The notes beneath the pieces are model-generated. The model ran no database searches. It saw only the letters and a program-made list of their open reading frames with translations, and was not told the origin of the DNA. The position numbers and the translations under genes were made by a program. A stretch of DNA of 9,336 nucleotides from Cyanobacteria bacterium UBA11153 (GTDB lineage Bacteria > Cyanobacteriota > Cyanobacteriia > Cyanobacteriales > Coleofasciculaceae), in assembly GCA_003511885.1 (NCBI GenBank), contig DOIX01000121.1:1-9336 (forward strand), in the 5' to 3' direction. This document shows, in pieces, positions 1-7,198 of this stretch. Each line of letters opens with the position of its first letter. The first letter of the stretch is position 1.

Positions 1-549
1 TGTATGAGTTTTGAGGGGTGTAAATCCTATTCCTGGCACTTTTAACTAACTGCTAAAGAGATTATCGCTTCGCTAATTGCTCTCAAGGTTTCGACTTGAT
101 GCAGCAAACCCTAAATAAAAATTCATACATCTCCCCCCCCTCGACAATCTCACCACTTTTATGAAGTTTGTGTGAAGCAGATCCCCGTACTGAGCCTTTG
201 ACAACCTATAAATATAATTTATCTTATTTAACGAATTTTCGTTGTTGTAGCTTGATGGCTGGTGGAAATTTACAACCATTAATCCATACTGCTTTTAAGC
301 TATCCATCTGCATAAGCAAAATATTGCCTGTGTAAGGGATTTTCAGCGATTATTTCTTTTTGTTTACATTTAATAATTCTTTACTTACATAAGTATTTAG
401 ATAAATTTGATTTTTAAATAGTTGATGAAGATTGTTTTTTCGGTGAAATTTTCTTTGGATCTCGATCTTATAGTTAGTAGTTAAGGATGGGTTAAGGCAA
501 GGAAACTTGACTCCATACTGGCAAGGTTCAAGGAAAAATAACAATTGAA
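1..549. other. AT-rich non-coding leader region
   Basis: No convincing gene is visible in this 549-base stretch. Two short reverse-strand reading frames (73-279 and 350-544) have no recognisable domain and no good ribosome binding site, so they are not called. The region is AT-rich, contains a run of eight C residues at 133-140 and a consensus-like -35 hexamer at 198-203, and ends at the start of the synthetase gene. It most likely holds the promoter and a long untranslated leader for the operon. The end of an upstream gene could lie just before base 1. Confidence 0.5.
198..225 (+). promoter_or_regulatory. Candidate promoter (weak)
   Basis: TTGACA at 198-203 matches the -35 consensus perfectly. 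With a 16-base spacer the -10 would be TATCTT at 220-225 (four of six matches). A perfect TATAAT also lies at 213-218, but it is too close to this TTGACA to pair with it and has no good -35 of its own, so it could only serve a -10-only, activator-dependent promoter. Either choice would leave a leader of more than 300 bases before the first gene. This is sequence matching only. Confidence 0.25.
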
Positions 550-3207
550 ATGAAAACCTCTACTCTAGAAAGCTCTACTATTGCTCAGAAGAAGTCTAAT
601 CAGCCAGACAAAATTCCTTCAGATTTCTGGCTTACTCTTAGAAGCAACCGTATCTTACAGAATCAGGCTCCTCCCATTGTGCCTGTTGAGCGCAACCAAA
701 ATCTACCCCTTTCCTTCAACCAAGAACGACTCTGGCTGCTCGAGCAGTTGCAGCCTGATACCTCTGTTCATAATCTATTGCATTGCTTGCATCTCAAAGG
801 CGTACTTGATGTGGCAGCACTAGAACAAAGCCTAATGGAAATTGCCTGTCGCCATGAAATATTGCGCACCACATTCAAAATTATCAATGGGCAACCCGTC
901 CAAGTCATATCTCCAAAGATAGAGTGGAAGCTGCCAGTAGTGGATCTTAGCGAAATCCCTGCAGAGCAACGGCAGATTCAAGCCATGAAACTAGCTAAAG
1001 AAGATGCCGAGCAGCCTTTCGACTTAGCCAAAGCCCCATTGTGGCGTTTCCAACTTTTGCGTCTTGGGGAAGAAGAACACATCCTCTACCGCACCATACA
1101 CCACATTATCTTTGATGGCTGGTCTCACAGCGTCTTCATGCGAGAGTTGGGCATACTCTACAAAGCCTTCTCTCAAGGACAACCCTCACCACTTTCTCAA
1201 CTCCCCATCCAATACGCCGATTATGCTCAAACCCAAAAGCAGTGGTTACAGGGAGAAGTATTATCATCTCAGCTTGATTACTGGAAGAATCAGCTAGGCG
1301 GGAATATTTCGGCACTAGAATTACCCATAGATTACCCACGTCCAGCAGTCCCAAGCTACCGAGGTGCCTACCAACCCCTAGAGTTGTCCCAAAGCCTGAC
1401 AGCAGCACTCAAAAAACTGAGTTATCAACAAGGTGTTTCTCTATTTGTGACATTGTTAGCCGCATTTAAGACATTGCTCTATCTCCATACAGAGCAAGAA
1501 GATCTGATTGTATGTTCACCTGTTGTTGGTCGTCACCGAGTTGAAACCAAAGGATTAATCGGGTATTTCAACAATGTCGTGGTGATGCGGACTGACTTAT
1601 CGGAACAGCCCAGTTTTCCAGAAGTCTTGCGTCGAGTCAGTCAAGTGTCCTCGGAAACTTCTGCACATCAGGACATCCCCTTGCAGAAAGTGGCAGAACT
1701 TCCCAATTTAGTGCGGACACCACTGACGCGAGCCATGTTTGTCTTGCAAAATATCCCCAATCAGTCCTTAGAGCTAGATGGGTTAACAGTAAGTTCCTTG
1801 TACGTTGACCGAGAGATAGCTAATTTTGATTTGTCCCTATCCTTGCAGGAAAAGGAAGGGAAACTCACTGGAGGAATTCAATATAAAATCGACCTGTTCG
1901 AGGCTAGTAGCATCGCTGAGATGGTGGAGGATTTCCAGACATTGCTCGAAAGCTTAGTTGCCAATCTCGAACAGAGGATTTCCGACTTGCCACTGTTAAC
2001 AGAAATAAAGCGCCGTCAAGAGCTTAATCGCGATCGCACTAGAAGAAGCTTACCACCAGCACCAGAAAAAACCTTTATTGCTCCGCGAGATGAATTGGAA
2101 ATCCAACTCACACAAATATGGGAAAAAGTATTAGGCATCCATCCTATTGGTGTGAGGGACAATTTCTTTGAACTAGGGGGGCACTCTCTGCTAGCTGTAC
2201 AATTATTTGGACAAATCGAGAAGAAATACCACAGGAATCTACCTGTAGCTACTCTTTTCCAAGCACCGACTATCGAACAACTCGCTAACCTGCTCCGCGA
2301 GTCTGGATGGTCAGGATCTTGGTCTTCATTAGTGGCGGTTCAACCCGGAGGTTCCAAGCCACCTTTCTTTTGCGTGGCAGCGGCAGGTTGTACTGCTCTT
2401 GGTCTTAGCACTCTAGCACGTCATCTTGGGCCAGACCAACCATTTTATGGTTTGGAAGAAAGAATGGATGGAAAAGAGTCTCCCAAATTGCGAGTCGAGG
2501 AATTGGCAGCTCACTACATTGAAGAAATCTGTACAGTTCAACCTGATGGCCCTTATTATTTAGGAGGTCACTCCTTCGGTGGTTTAGTTGCCTTTGAAAT
2601 AGCCCAGCAGCTACATGCCCAAGGGAAGAAGGTTGCTCTCTTAGCGATCCTGGACACAATCTATCAATGGGCTATGGATAGTCAGCCATCGCCCGAACCA
2701 AAGCCTTTACCATCCCGTAACTCTATATCTAAACATCTGGAGCAAATTTCACAACTCGGACTGAGACAGAAGCTAACCTATATTCGTAGCTATGCCCGAG
2801 AGCGTATTGGGCGGGAAGTTAAGCACCAGCAACGAAAGTTAACCAAGTTCACAGACCAGATCCAGAAGAAATTTCAGAAATATGCCTGTAATTTTTACTT
2901 GAGGATCGGACATCCATTGCCATATTCTCTCCGAGGATTCTATTTATTAGAGCAGAAGACAAAGGCGAGAAAATCCTATCAAATCAAGAGCTATCCTGGG
3001 AGAGTAACAGTCTTTTGGGCGATGGGAAATGGCGATCCTCAAAAAACTTACGATAACCGTTCAGGCTGGGGAAATGTGGCTGGAGGAGGATTGGAAATGG
3101 AAGGTGTTCCTGGCAATCATGGCAGTTTGAAGACAGAGCCTAATGTATCAGTTTTGGCAGGAAAATTGCGGGCTTGCTTGGAGCGGGGACAAATAGTTGA
3201 CAGTTGA
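550..3207 (+). CDS. NRPS protein: condensation-PCP-thioesterase, no adenylation domain
   Basis: This 885-residue nonribosomal peptide synthetase protein should form an amide or ester bond between carrier-bound substrates and then release the product. A linker of about 50 residues precedes the condensation domain (about 52-480). That domain shows the RHEILRTTF motif (101-109), the active-site HHxxxDG (184-190, second His 185), YADYA (222-226) and HQDIPLQ (373-379). Its fifth motif reads IGYFNN rather than the usual IGxFVNT. A peptidyl carrier domain (about 512-585) has LGGHSL with the phosphopantetheine Ser546. A type I thioesterase (about 592-882) has GHSFG with Ser675, probable Asp702 and His857, giving a complete triad. 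There is no adenylation domain, so the carrier must be loaded in trans. The start ATG has an AAGGA 15 bases upstream, a rather long spacing; no better start is seen. The last codons and the stop lie inside a heptamer repeat. Domain calls are firm; substrate and product are unknown. Confidence 0.93.
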   Translation: MKTSTLESSTIAQKKSNQPDKIPSDFWLTLRSNRILQNQAPPIVPVERNQNLPLSFNQERLWLLEQLQPDTSVHNLLHCLHLKGVLDVAALEQSLMEIACRHEILRTTFKIINGQPVQVISPKIEWKLPVVDLSEIPAEQRQIQAMKLAKEDAEQPFDLAKAPLWRFQLLRLGEEEHILYRTIHHIIFDGWSHSVFMRELGILYKAFSQGQPSPLSQLPIQYADYAQTQKQWLQGEVLSSQLDYWKNQLGGNISALELPIDYPRPAVPSYRGAYQPLELSQSLTAALKKLSYQQGVSLFVTLLAAFKTLLYLHTEQEDLIVCSPVVGRHRVETKGLIGYFNNVVVMRTDLSEQPSFPEVLRRVSQVSSETSAHQDIPLQKVAELPNLVRTPLTRAMFVLQNIPNQSLELDGLTVSSLYVDREIANFDLSLSLQEKEGKLTGGIQYKIDLFEASSIAEMVEDFQTLLESLVANLEQRISDLPLLTEIKRRQELNRDRTRRSLPPAPEKTFIAPRDELEIQLTQIWEKVLGIHPIGVRDNFFELGGHSLLAVQLFGQIEKKYHRNLPVATLFQAPTIEQLANLLRESGWSGSWSSLVAVQPGGSKPPFFCVAAAGCTALGLSTLARHLGPDQPFYGLEERMDGKESPKLRVEELAAHYIEEICTVQPDGPYYLGGHSFGGLVAFEIAQQLHAQGKKVALLAILDTIYQWAMDSQPSPEPKPLPSRNSISKHLEQISQLGLRQKLTYIRSYARERIGREVKHQQRKLTKFTDQIQKKFQKYACNFYLRIGHPLPYSLRGFYLLEQKTKARKSYQIKSYPGRVTVFWAMGNGDPQKTYDNRSGWGNVAGGGLEMEGVPGNHGSLKTEPNVSVLAGKLRACLERGQIVDS

Positions 3208-3252
3208 CAGTTGACAGTGGACAGTGGACAGTTGACAGTTGACAGTTGACAG
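3197..3252 (+). repeat. TTGACAG heptamer array (8 units)
   Basis: Eight contiguous in-phase heptamers lie here: six TTGACAG and two TGGACAG variants (3218-3224 and 3225-3231). A partial TTG follows. The array begins inside the synthetase gene and supplies its last codons (Val-Asp-Ser) and its TGA stop at 3205-3207. It resembles the short tandemly repeated heptamers known from filamentous cyanobacteria. A related array of the same unit lies after the NAD synthase-like gene. Confidence 0.95.
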
Positions 3253-3316
3253 TTGTTAATCCTCATAAATATTCCCCAATTCTTAGTTCCGATCGAAAAC
3301 TATTTAACGTTTACTT
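3253..3316. other. Spacer before carrier protein gene
   Basis: The remaining 64 bases between the heptamer array and the carrier gene are AT-rich. They contain no hairpin followed by a T-run, so no terminator is seen. CATAAA (3264-3269) could act as a weak -10 element 19 bases after one of the repeat-borne TTGACA hexamers (3239-3244), but this is only a possibility. No clear Shine-Dalgarno sequence precedes the carrier gene start. Confidence 0.35.
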
Positions 3317-3589
3317 ATGCAAATGATTGAAGAAATACTGCGCCAATACATTGCCGAGAACATTTTGTTTAGTACCCAAGGCTATCCTTATCCGGATGAT
3401 GCCTCATTCCTAGAAAACGGTATTCTCGACTCGATGAATGTGATGGAATTAGTGCCGTTTGTCGAGGAAAAGTGGGGGATAACAATCGAAGATACGGAGC
3501 TTATTCCTGAGAACTTTGATTCAGTCAGCGGTTTAGCGGGATTTGTACGGAGCAAACAGCTATTATCCGTTGGTGCAGATGGGGAGTAG
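3317..3589 (+). CDS. Stand-alone acyl (or aminoacyl) carrier protein
   Basis: This 90-residue protein has the size and fold pattern of a free-standing acyl carrier protein. The phosphopantetheine attachment site is GILDSMNVMELV (35-46) with Ser39, followed by the acidic helix EEKWGITIEDTEL (50-62). It would hold a thioester intermediate in the cytoplasm, after activation by a phosphopantetheinyl transferase encoded elsewhere. The unit DASFLENGILDSM, with Asn-Gly before the Leu-Asp-Ser, is typical of carriers paired with a discrete AMP-forming ligase, such as the DltC-like and exosortase-associated types, rather than the fatty acid carrier AcpP. The ligase gene starts 5 bases downstream, and its ribosome binding site lies in the last codons of this gene, so the two are probably translationally coupled. 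ATG at 3317 and ATG at 3323 are both possible starts, and neither has a clear Shine-Dalgarno sequence. Confidence 0.92.
   Translation: MQMIEEILRQYIAENILFSTQGYPYPDDASFLENGILDSMNVMELVPFVEEKWGITIEDTELIPENFDSVSGLAGFVRSKQLLSVGADGE
3581..3586 (+). promoter_or_regulatory. Ribosome binding site of the ligase gene
   Basis: GGGGAG ends 8 bases before the ATG at 3595 and lies within the last codons of the carrier protein gene. It fixes the ligase start and implies translational coupling of the two genes. Confidence 0.75.
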
Positions 3590-3594
3590 TAGCG

Positions 3595-5118
3595 ATGCTG
3601 GTACAGGAGTTTCTAGAGTATAGTGCTGACCGTTTGCCGGATAAGGTGGCATTAGTGGGCGATGGGCAACGTCTTAGCTATGGGGAAGTAGAGGCGCAGG
3701 CAAACCGCTTGGCAAATGCTTTGATTGAGGAGGGTTTGCAAAGGGGCGATCGCGTCGTTCTCTATTTACCCAATATTCTAGAATTAGCGATCGCTATTTT
3801 TGCTGTCCTCAAAGCTGGTGGCGTGTTTGTCCCACTCAATCCTTCTACCAAGTACGATAAGTGTTGCTATATCCTGAACCATTGTCAAGCTGGAGTTTTG
3901 GTTACTACGGGAAGACAGGCAGATTTAGTACGGGAGTTGGTGCGAGAAGTTCCTTCGCTCAAAACTATTGTCCTGACTTCTCTGCCTGATGAAACTCCTT
4001 CGTTCCCTTTCTTGGGGTACGGGGCTATTCAGTGCGATTACAATCAACAACGCCCGCCAAAAGTTAATATTGATTTAGATTTGGCTTGCTTGATCTATAC
4101 TTCTGGCAGCACGGGGGACCCAAAAGGGGTAATGTCAGATCACAGTAACGTTGTCTTTGCTGCCAGTTCGATTATCGAATATTTGGGTAATGTTGAGAGC
4201 GATATTGTAATTTGTCTGTCGCCTTTGTCTTTCGATTACGGGCTGTATCAATTATTAATGGTTTTTAAGTTTGGCGGGACGCTGATACTAGAAAAAGGGT
4301 TTACTTTTCCAGCCGCTATTCTGAAACGAATTGAAGAGGAAAGAGTGACTGGCTTTCCTGGCGTACCGACGATTTACGCTATGCTTTTGAAGATGGATTT
4401 GAGTCCTTACGACCTGTCGAGCTTGCGTTATTTAACGAATACAGCAGCAGCTTTACCAGGATCGCATATTATGGAAATTCGCGCTAGGTTTCCTGGGGTA
4501 AAACTTTTCTCTATGTATGGCTTGACGGAGACGAAGCGGACGCTTTATTTACCTCCGGAACAACTTGACACGCGCCCTAATTCCGTTGGGATTGCAATTC
4601 CTGGTACGGAAGTTTGGATTGAGGATGAAGAGGGCAAACGCCTGGGTGTGGGTGAGGTGGGTGAGTTGGTTGTTCGAGGTAGTCACGTCATGCGGGGTTA
4701 CTGGGAAGATCCCGAACAAACAGCAATCCGTTTTCGCCCTGGCTCAATTCCTGGAGAGCGGGTTTGTTATACAGGGGATTTATTCCGGATGGATGATGAG
4801 GGTTTTATGTATTTTGTCTCCCGCAAGGATGATATCATCAAAAGCCGAGGTGAGAAGGTGGCTCCGAAGGAAGTGGAGAATGTAATTTATGGCCTTTCAG
4901 GTGTTAGAGAAGTGGCTGTAATTGGCGTACCCGATTCGGTATTTGGTGAGGCGGTGAAAGCTTTTGTGGTGGTGGAGGAAAATGGAATCTCTCAAACCGA
5001 TATCTTGCGTCATTGTCGCACCCATCTGGAAGATTTCATGGTTCCGAAGTATGTTGAATTGCGTTCGGAGTTACCCAAAACTCCATCGGGAAAAATCAAA
5101 AAGACGGATTTAAGTTAG
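3595..5118 (+). CDS. AMP-forming acyl/amino acid ligase (ANL superfamily)
   Basis: This 507-residue enzyme should convert a carboxylate and ATP to an acyl-AMP and pass it to a phosphopantetheine thiol, most likely on the carrier protein encoded just upstream. Motifs seen are the P-loop YTSGSTGDPKG (168-178), YGLTE (308-312), YTGDL (392-396), the hinge region FVSRKDDIIKSRGEKV (407-422) and the C-terminal catalytic lysine Lys500 in PKTPSGK (494-500). The length fits a complete enzyme without a fused carrier or a fatty acyl-AMP-ligase insertion. FDYG (213-216) places an Asp where amino-acid-activating adenylation domains have the FDxS Asp, which hints at an amino acid substrate but does not prove it. 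The overall pattern, including MRGYW, PGERVCYTGDLFRMD and KSRGEKVAPKEVE, resembles the ligase family associated with exosortase A loci (TIGR03098-type). That likeness is from memory, not a search. The stop codon lies in a heptamer hairpin. Confidence 0.92.
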   Translation: MLVQEFLEYSADRLPDKVALVGDGQRLSYGEVEAQANRLANALIEEGLQRGDRVVLYLPNILELAIAIFAVLKAGGVFVPLNPSTKYDKCCYILNHCQAGVLVTTGRQADLVRELVREVPSLKTIVLTSLPDETPSFPFLGYGAIQCDYNQQRPPKVNIDLDLACLIYTSGSTGDPKGVMSDHSNVVFAASSIIEYLGNVESDIVICLSPLSFDYGLYQLLMVFKFGGTLILEKGFTFPAAILKRIEEERVTGFPGVPTIYAMLLKMDLSPYDLSSLRYLTNTAAALPGSHIMEIRARFPGVKLFSMYGLTETKRTLYLPPEQLDTRPNSVGIAIPGTEVWIEDEEGKRLGVGEVGELVVRGSHVMRGYWEDPEQTAIRFRPGSIPGERVCYTGDLFRMDDEGFMYFVSRKDDIIKSRGEKVAPKEVENVIYGLSGVREVAVIGVPDSVFGEAVKAFVVVEENGISQTDILRHCRTHLEDFMVPKYVELRSELPKTPSGKIKKTDLS

Positions 5119-5139
5119 GGGCTAGCCCCTAGCCCCTAA
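5115..5139 (+). repeat. TAGCCCC heptamer hairpin, ligase stop to asnB RBS
   Basis: TTAGGGGCTA (5115-5124) and TAGCCCCTAA (5130-5139) form a perfect 10-bp inverted repeat around a 5-base loop. A second register gives the 16-base palindrome at 5116-5131. The right half is two copies of the heptamer TAGCCCC. The ligase stop TAG (5116-5118) is the left end of the hairpin, and the asnB ribosome binding site AAAGGAG (5138-5144) begins at its right foot. There is no T-run, so it is unlikely to be an intrinsic terminator. An effect on translation coupling or RNA stability is possible. Confidence 0.85.
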
Positions 5140-5144
5140 AGGAG
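5138..5144 (+). promoter_or_regulatory. Ribosome binding site of asnB
   Basis: AAAGGAG lies 6 bases before the ATG at 5151 and fixes the start so that Cys2 becomes the N-terminal nucleophile. Its first two bases are the foot of the upstream heptamer hairpin. Confidence 0.8.
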
Positions 5145-5150
5145 TAATTT

Positions 5151-7112
5151 ATGTGTGGCATTGTTGGCGTTCTCAACTTACATGAACCTAAGCCGATTTC
5201 GGATCGGATTGTGCCACAGATGTTAAGCGCAATCCGCCATCGCGGGCCGGATGAATTTGGGATTTATCGCGATGAATGGGTGAATTTGGGTAATGCTCGT
5301 TTGAGTATTATCGATCTTAGTGGGGGTCAGCAACCGATATGTAATGAGGATGAAACGCTGTGGATTGTGTTTAATGGGGAAATTTTTAACTATGTGGAAT
5401 TACGTCCTCAATTGGAATCTCTCGGTCATCGGTTTAGGACAAATTGCGATACGGAAGTCATTCTGCATCTGTATGAAGAGTATGGTTTCGATTGTCTGAA
5501 TTATCTTAACGGTCAGTTTGCGATCGCAATTTGGAATAGTCGCGATCGTAGCTTATTTTTAGCACGGGATCGTTTGGGGATTCGACCTTTATTTTACACG
5601 GTATGGAACGGTCAGTTAATTTTGGGTTCTGAAATCAAAGCCCTCCTCTCACACCCTAATGTCTCAGCCCAAATCGATCCCACTTCACTAGCGCAAGTCT
5701 TCACCTTTTGGAGTGTCTTAGCACCTCAGACAATCTTCAAGGATATTCACACCTTACCGCCAGCCCACTATATGCTGGTGCGGGATGGGGACATCAAGAT
5801 CCAACCTTACTGGGAACTGGATTTCACAACAGAGGAGTCCCCTCGCACTCCTCAAGATTACTTAGATGAGTTTGAACACCTTCTTATTGACTCTACCCTC
5901 ATCCGCCTCCGTGCCGATGTGCCTGTGGGAGCTTATCTCAGTGGGGGTTTGGATTCTTCAACAACTACTGCTATTATCCGCAAATATGCGCCAAATAAGT
6001 TAGATACTTTCTCGATTGCTTTTTCGGATCCAGAATTTGATGAGAGCGCATATCAGCAAGAAATGGCAAGTCTTTTGGGTACGGAGCATCGGGTAATTTA
6101 TTGTCAACATCAGGATATTAGCTGTGTCTTCCCAGAGGTAATTTGGCATACGGAAATTCCTACCTTACGGACTGCACCTGCACCGATGTTCATGCTCTCT
6201 GGATTGGTGCGTGATTCCCATCTCAAGGTTGTGCTGACGGGGGAAGGTGCGGATGAATTTTTGGGGGGTTATGATATTTTTAAGGAAATGGTGATTCGCC
6301 GTTTCTGGGCGAAACAACCGGATTCTCAAATACGACCTCTATTGTTAAGGCGACTCTATCCGGAAATCTCTCGTTTGGGTAGGAGTAATGCTTTCCTGAC
6401 TGCTTTTTTCAAACAGAATCTCACGGATACTGATTCTCTATTTTACTCCCACAGACTCCGTTGGTCAAATACGGGACGCTTGCAGCGTTTGCTGTTATGC
6501 AAACCAGAAATTCCAATTTCACAATGGGCTGAAGAACTTATTCCGTTACCGAATAAGTTTAAGAGCTGGTCTTTTTTAGCTCAAGCACAATACTTGGAAA
6601 TTGCTACTTTTATGTCGCCTTATTTACTTTCGTCTCAGGGAGACAGAGTGGCAATGGCAAATTCTGTAGAGGGGCGTTTCCCCTTCCTAGATTATCGCGT
6701 GGTGGAATTTTGCGATCGCCTTCCTTCTCATCTGAAACTACGGGGCTTGACGGAGAAATGGTTGCTGCGGCAGTTGGCGCGTAAATTGCTACCCGCTGAT
6801 ATTGGGCAGCGCCGCAAACGTCCCTACCGCGCACCAATTCATCGCAGTTTCTTCTACCCAAACGCGCCCGATTATATATCTGAGTTACTGTCAGAAGATG
6901 CTTTGCGGGTATCGGGTTTATTTAATCCCTTAGCCGTCAATCAGTTGGTAAGGAAAGCTCAAGGTGGGGCACAGTTGAGCGAGGTGGATGATATGGCTAT
7001 AGCGGGAGTTTTGTCAAGTCAGTTGGTTTATCAACAATTCGTTAAAGATTTTAAGTCTCGGTTGTCTACTTTAACACCTTCGGATCGGGTGAAAGTTGTC
7101 GAGATTCGGTAA
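5151..7112 (+). CDS. asnB: Glutamine-dependent asparagine synthetase-type amidotransferase
   Basis: This 653-residue class II glutamine amidotransferase hydrolyses glutamine to ammonia and uses it to amidate an AMP-activated carboxylate. The N-terminal glutaminase domain (about 2-210) has the catalytic Cys2 exposed after Met removal, RHRGPD (29-34), NGEIFN (75-80) and CDTE (99-102). The synthetase domain has the ATP-pyrophosphatase loop SGGLDSS (264-270), GEGADE (364-369) and EGRFPFLD (507-514). All key residues are present, so it should be active. Its length exceeds E. coli AsnB (about 554 residues) and matches the longer family found in polysaccharide and natural-product loci. Placement 32 bases after the ligase gene points to a pathway substrate rather than plain asparagine supply, although free aspartate cannot be excluded. 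Heptamer repeats in opposite orientations flank the gene. Confidence 0.93.
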   Translation: MCGIVGVLNLHEPKPISDRIVPQMLSAIRHRGPDEFGIYRDEWVNLGNARLSIIDLSGGQQPICNEDETLWIVFNGEIFNYVELRPQLESLGHRFRTNCDTEVILHLYEEYGFDCLNYLNGQFAIAIWNSRDRSLFLARDRLGIRPLFYTVWNGQLILGSEIKALLSHPNVSAQIDPTSLAQVFTFWSVLAPQTIFKDIHTLPPAHYMLVRDGDIKIQPYWELDFTTEESPRTPQDYLDEFEHLLIDSTLIRLRADVPVGAYLSGGLDSSTTTAIIRKYAPNKLDTFSIAFSDPEFDESAYQQEMASLLGTEHRVIYCQHQDISCVFPEVIWHTEIPTLRTAPAPMFMLSGLVRDSHLKVVLTGEGADEFLGGYDIFKEMVIRRFWAKQPDSQIRPLLLRRLYPEISRLGRSNAFLTAFFKQNLTDTDSLFYSHRLRWSNTGRLQRLLLCKPEIPISQWAEELIPLPNKFKSWSFLAQAQYLEIATFMSPYLLSSQGDRVAMANSVEGRFPFLDYRVVEFCDRLPSHLKLRGLTEKWLLRQLARKLLPADIGQRRKRPYRAPIHRSFFYPNAPDYISELLSEDALRVSGLFNPLAVNQLVRKAQGGAQLSEVDDMAIAGVLSSQLVYQQFVKDFKSRLSTLTPSDRVKVVEIR

Positions 7113-7125
7113 TCAGCAACCTGAT
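7112..7125 (+). repeat. Small inverted repeat after asnB
   Basis: ATCAG and CTGAT form a 5-bp stem with a 4-base loop right at the asnB stop codon. No T-run follows, so its role, if any, is unclear. Confidence 0.35.
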
Positions 7126-7130
7126 AGCAA

Positions 7131-7162
7131 GGGACTAGGGGATAGGGGCTAGGGGCTAGGGA
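7131..7162 (+). repeat. CTAGGGG heptamer array, G-quadruplex-type
   Basis: After GGGA, the heptamers CTAGGGG, ATAGGGG, CTAGGGG and CTAGGGA follow in phase (7135-7162). The strand carries five G-runs (7131-7133, 7138-7141, 7145-7148, 7152-7155, 7159-7161) separated by 3 or 4 bases, which fits a classical G-quadruplex motif on the coding strand and in the RNA. The unit is the reverse complement of the CCCCTAG unit on the other side of asnB. Confidence 0.9.
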
Positions 7163-7198
7163 AGAAAGTCGTCAAATCAAGGGTTTGAGGAATTTAGA

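Noticed and set aside
1..142. Inverted ends of an insertion element (TGTATGA 1-7, TCATACA 123-129, GAGGGG 12-17, CCCCTC 137-142)
   Set aside because: The matches are short and not in nested order, there is no transposase and no target duplication, so chance is more likely.
73..279. Reverse-strand reading frame of 68 codons in the leader region
   Set aside because: No recognisable domain, no convincing ribosome binding site, and low-complexity composition expected by chance in AT-rich DNA.
350..544. Reverse-strand reading frame of 64 codons just upstream of the synthetase
   Set aside because: No recognisable domain or motif; lysine- and asparagine-rich as expected from AT-rich non-coding DNA, and it covers the likely leader of the first gene.
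1136..1408. Reverse-strand reading frame inside the condensation domain
   Set aside because: It lies wholly opposite a well-supported domain and has no motif of its own.
3197..3252. CRISPR array
   Set aside because: The units are contiguous 7-base repeats with no spacers, so this is a simple tandem repeat.
4565..4885. Forward frame of 106 codons inside the ligase gene
   Set aside because: It overlaps the conserved C-terminal part of the ligase in another frame and shows no family features.
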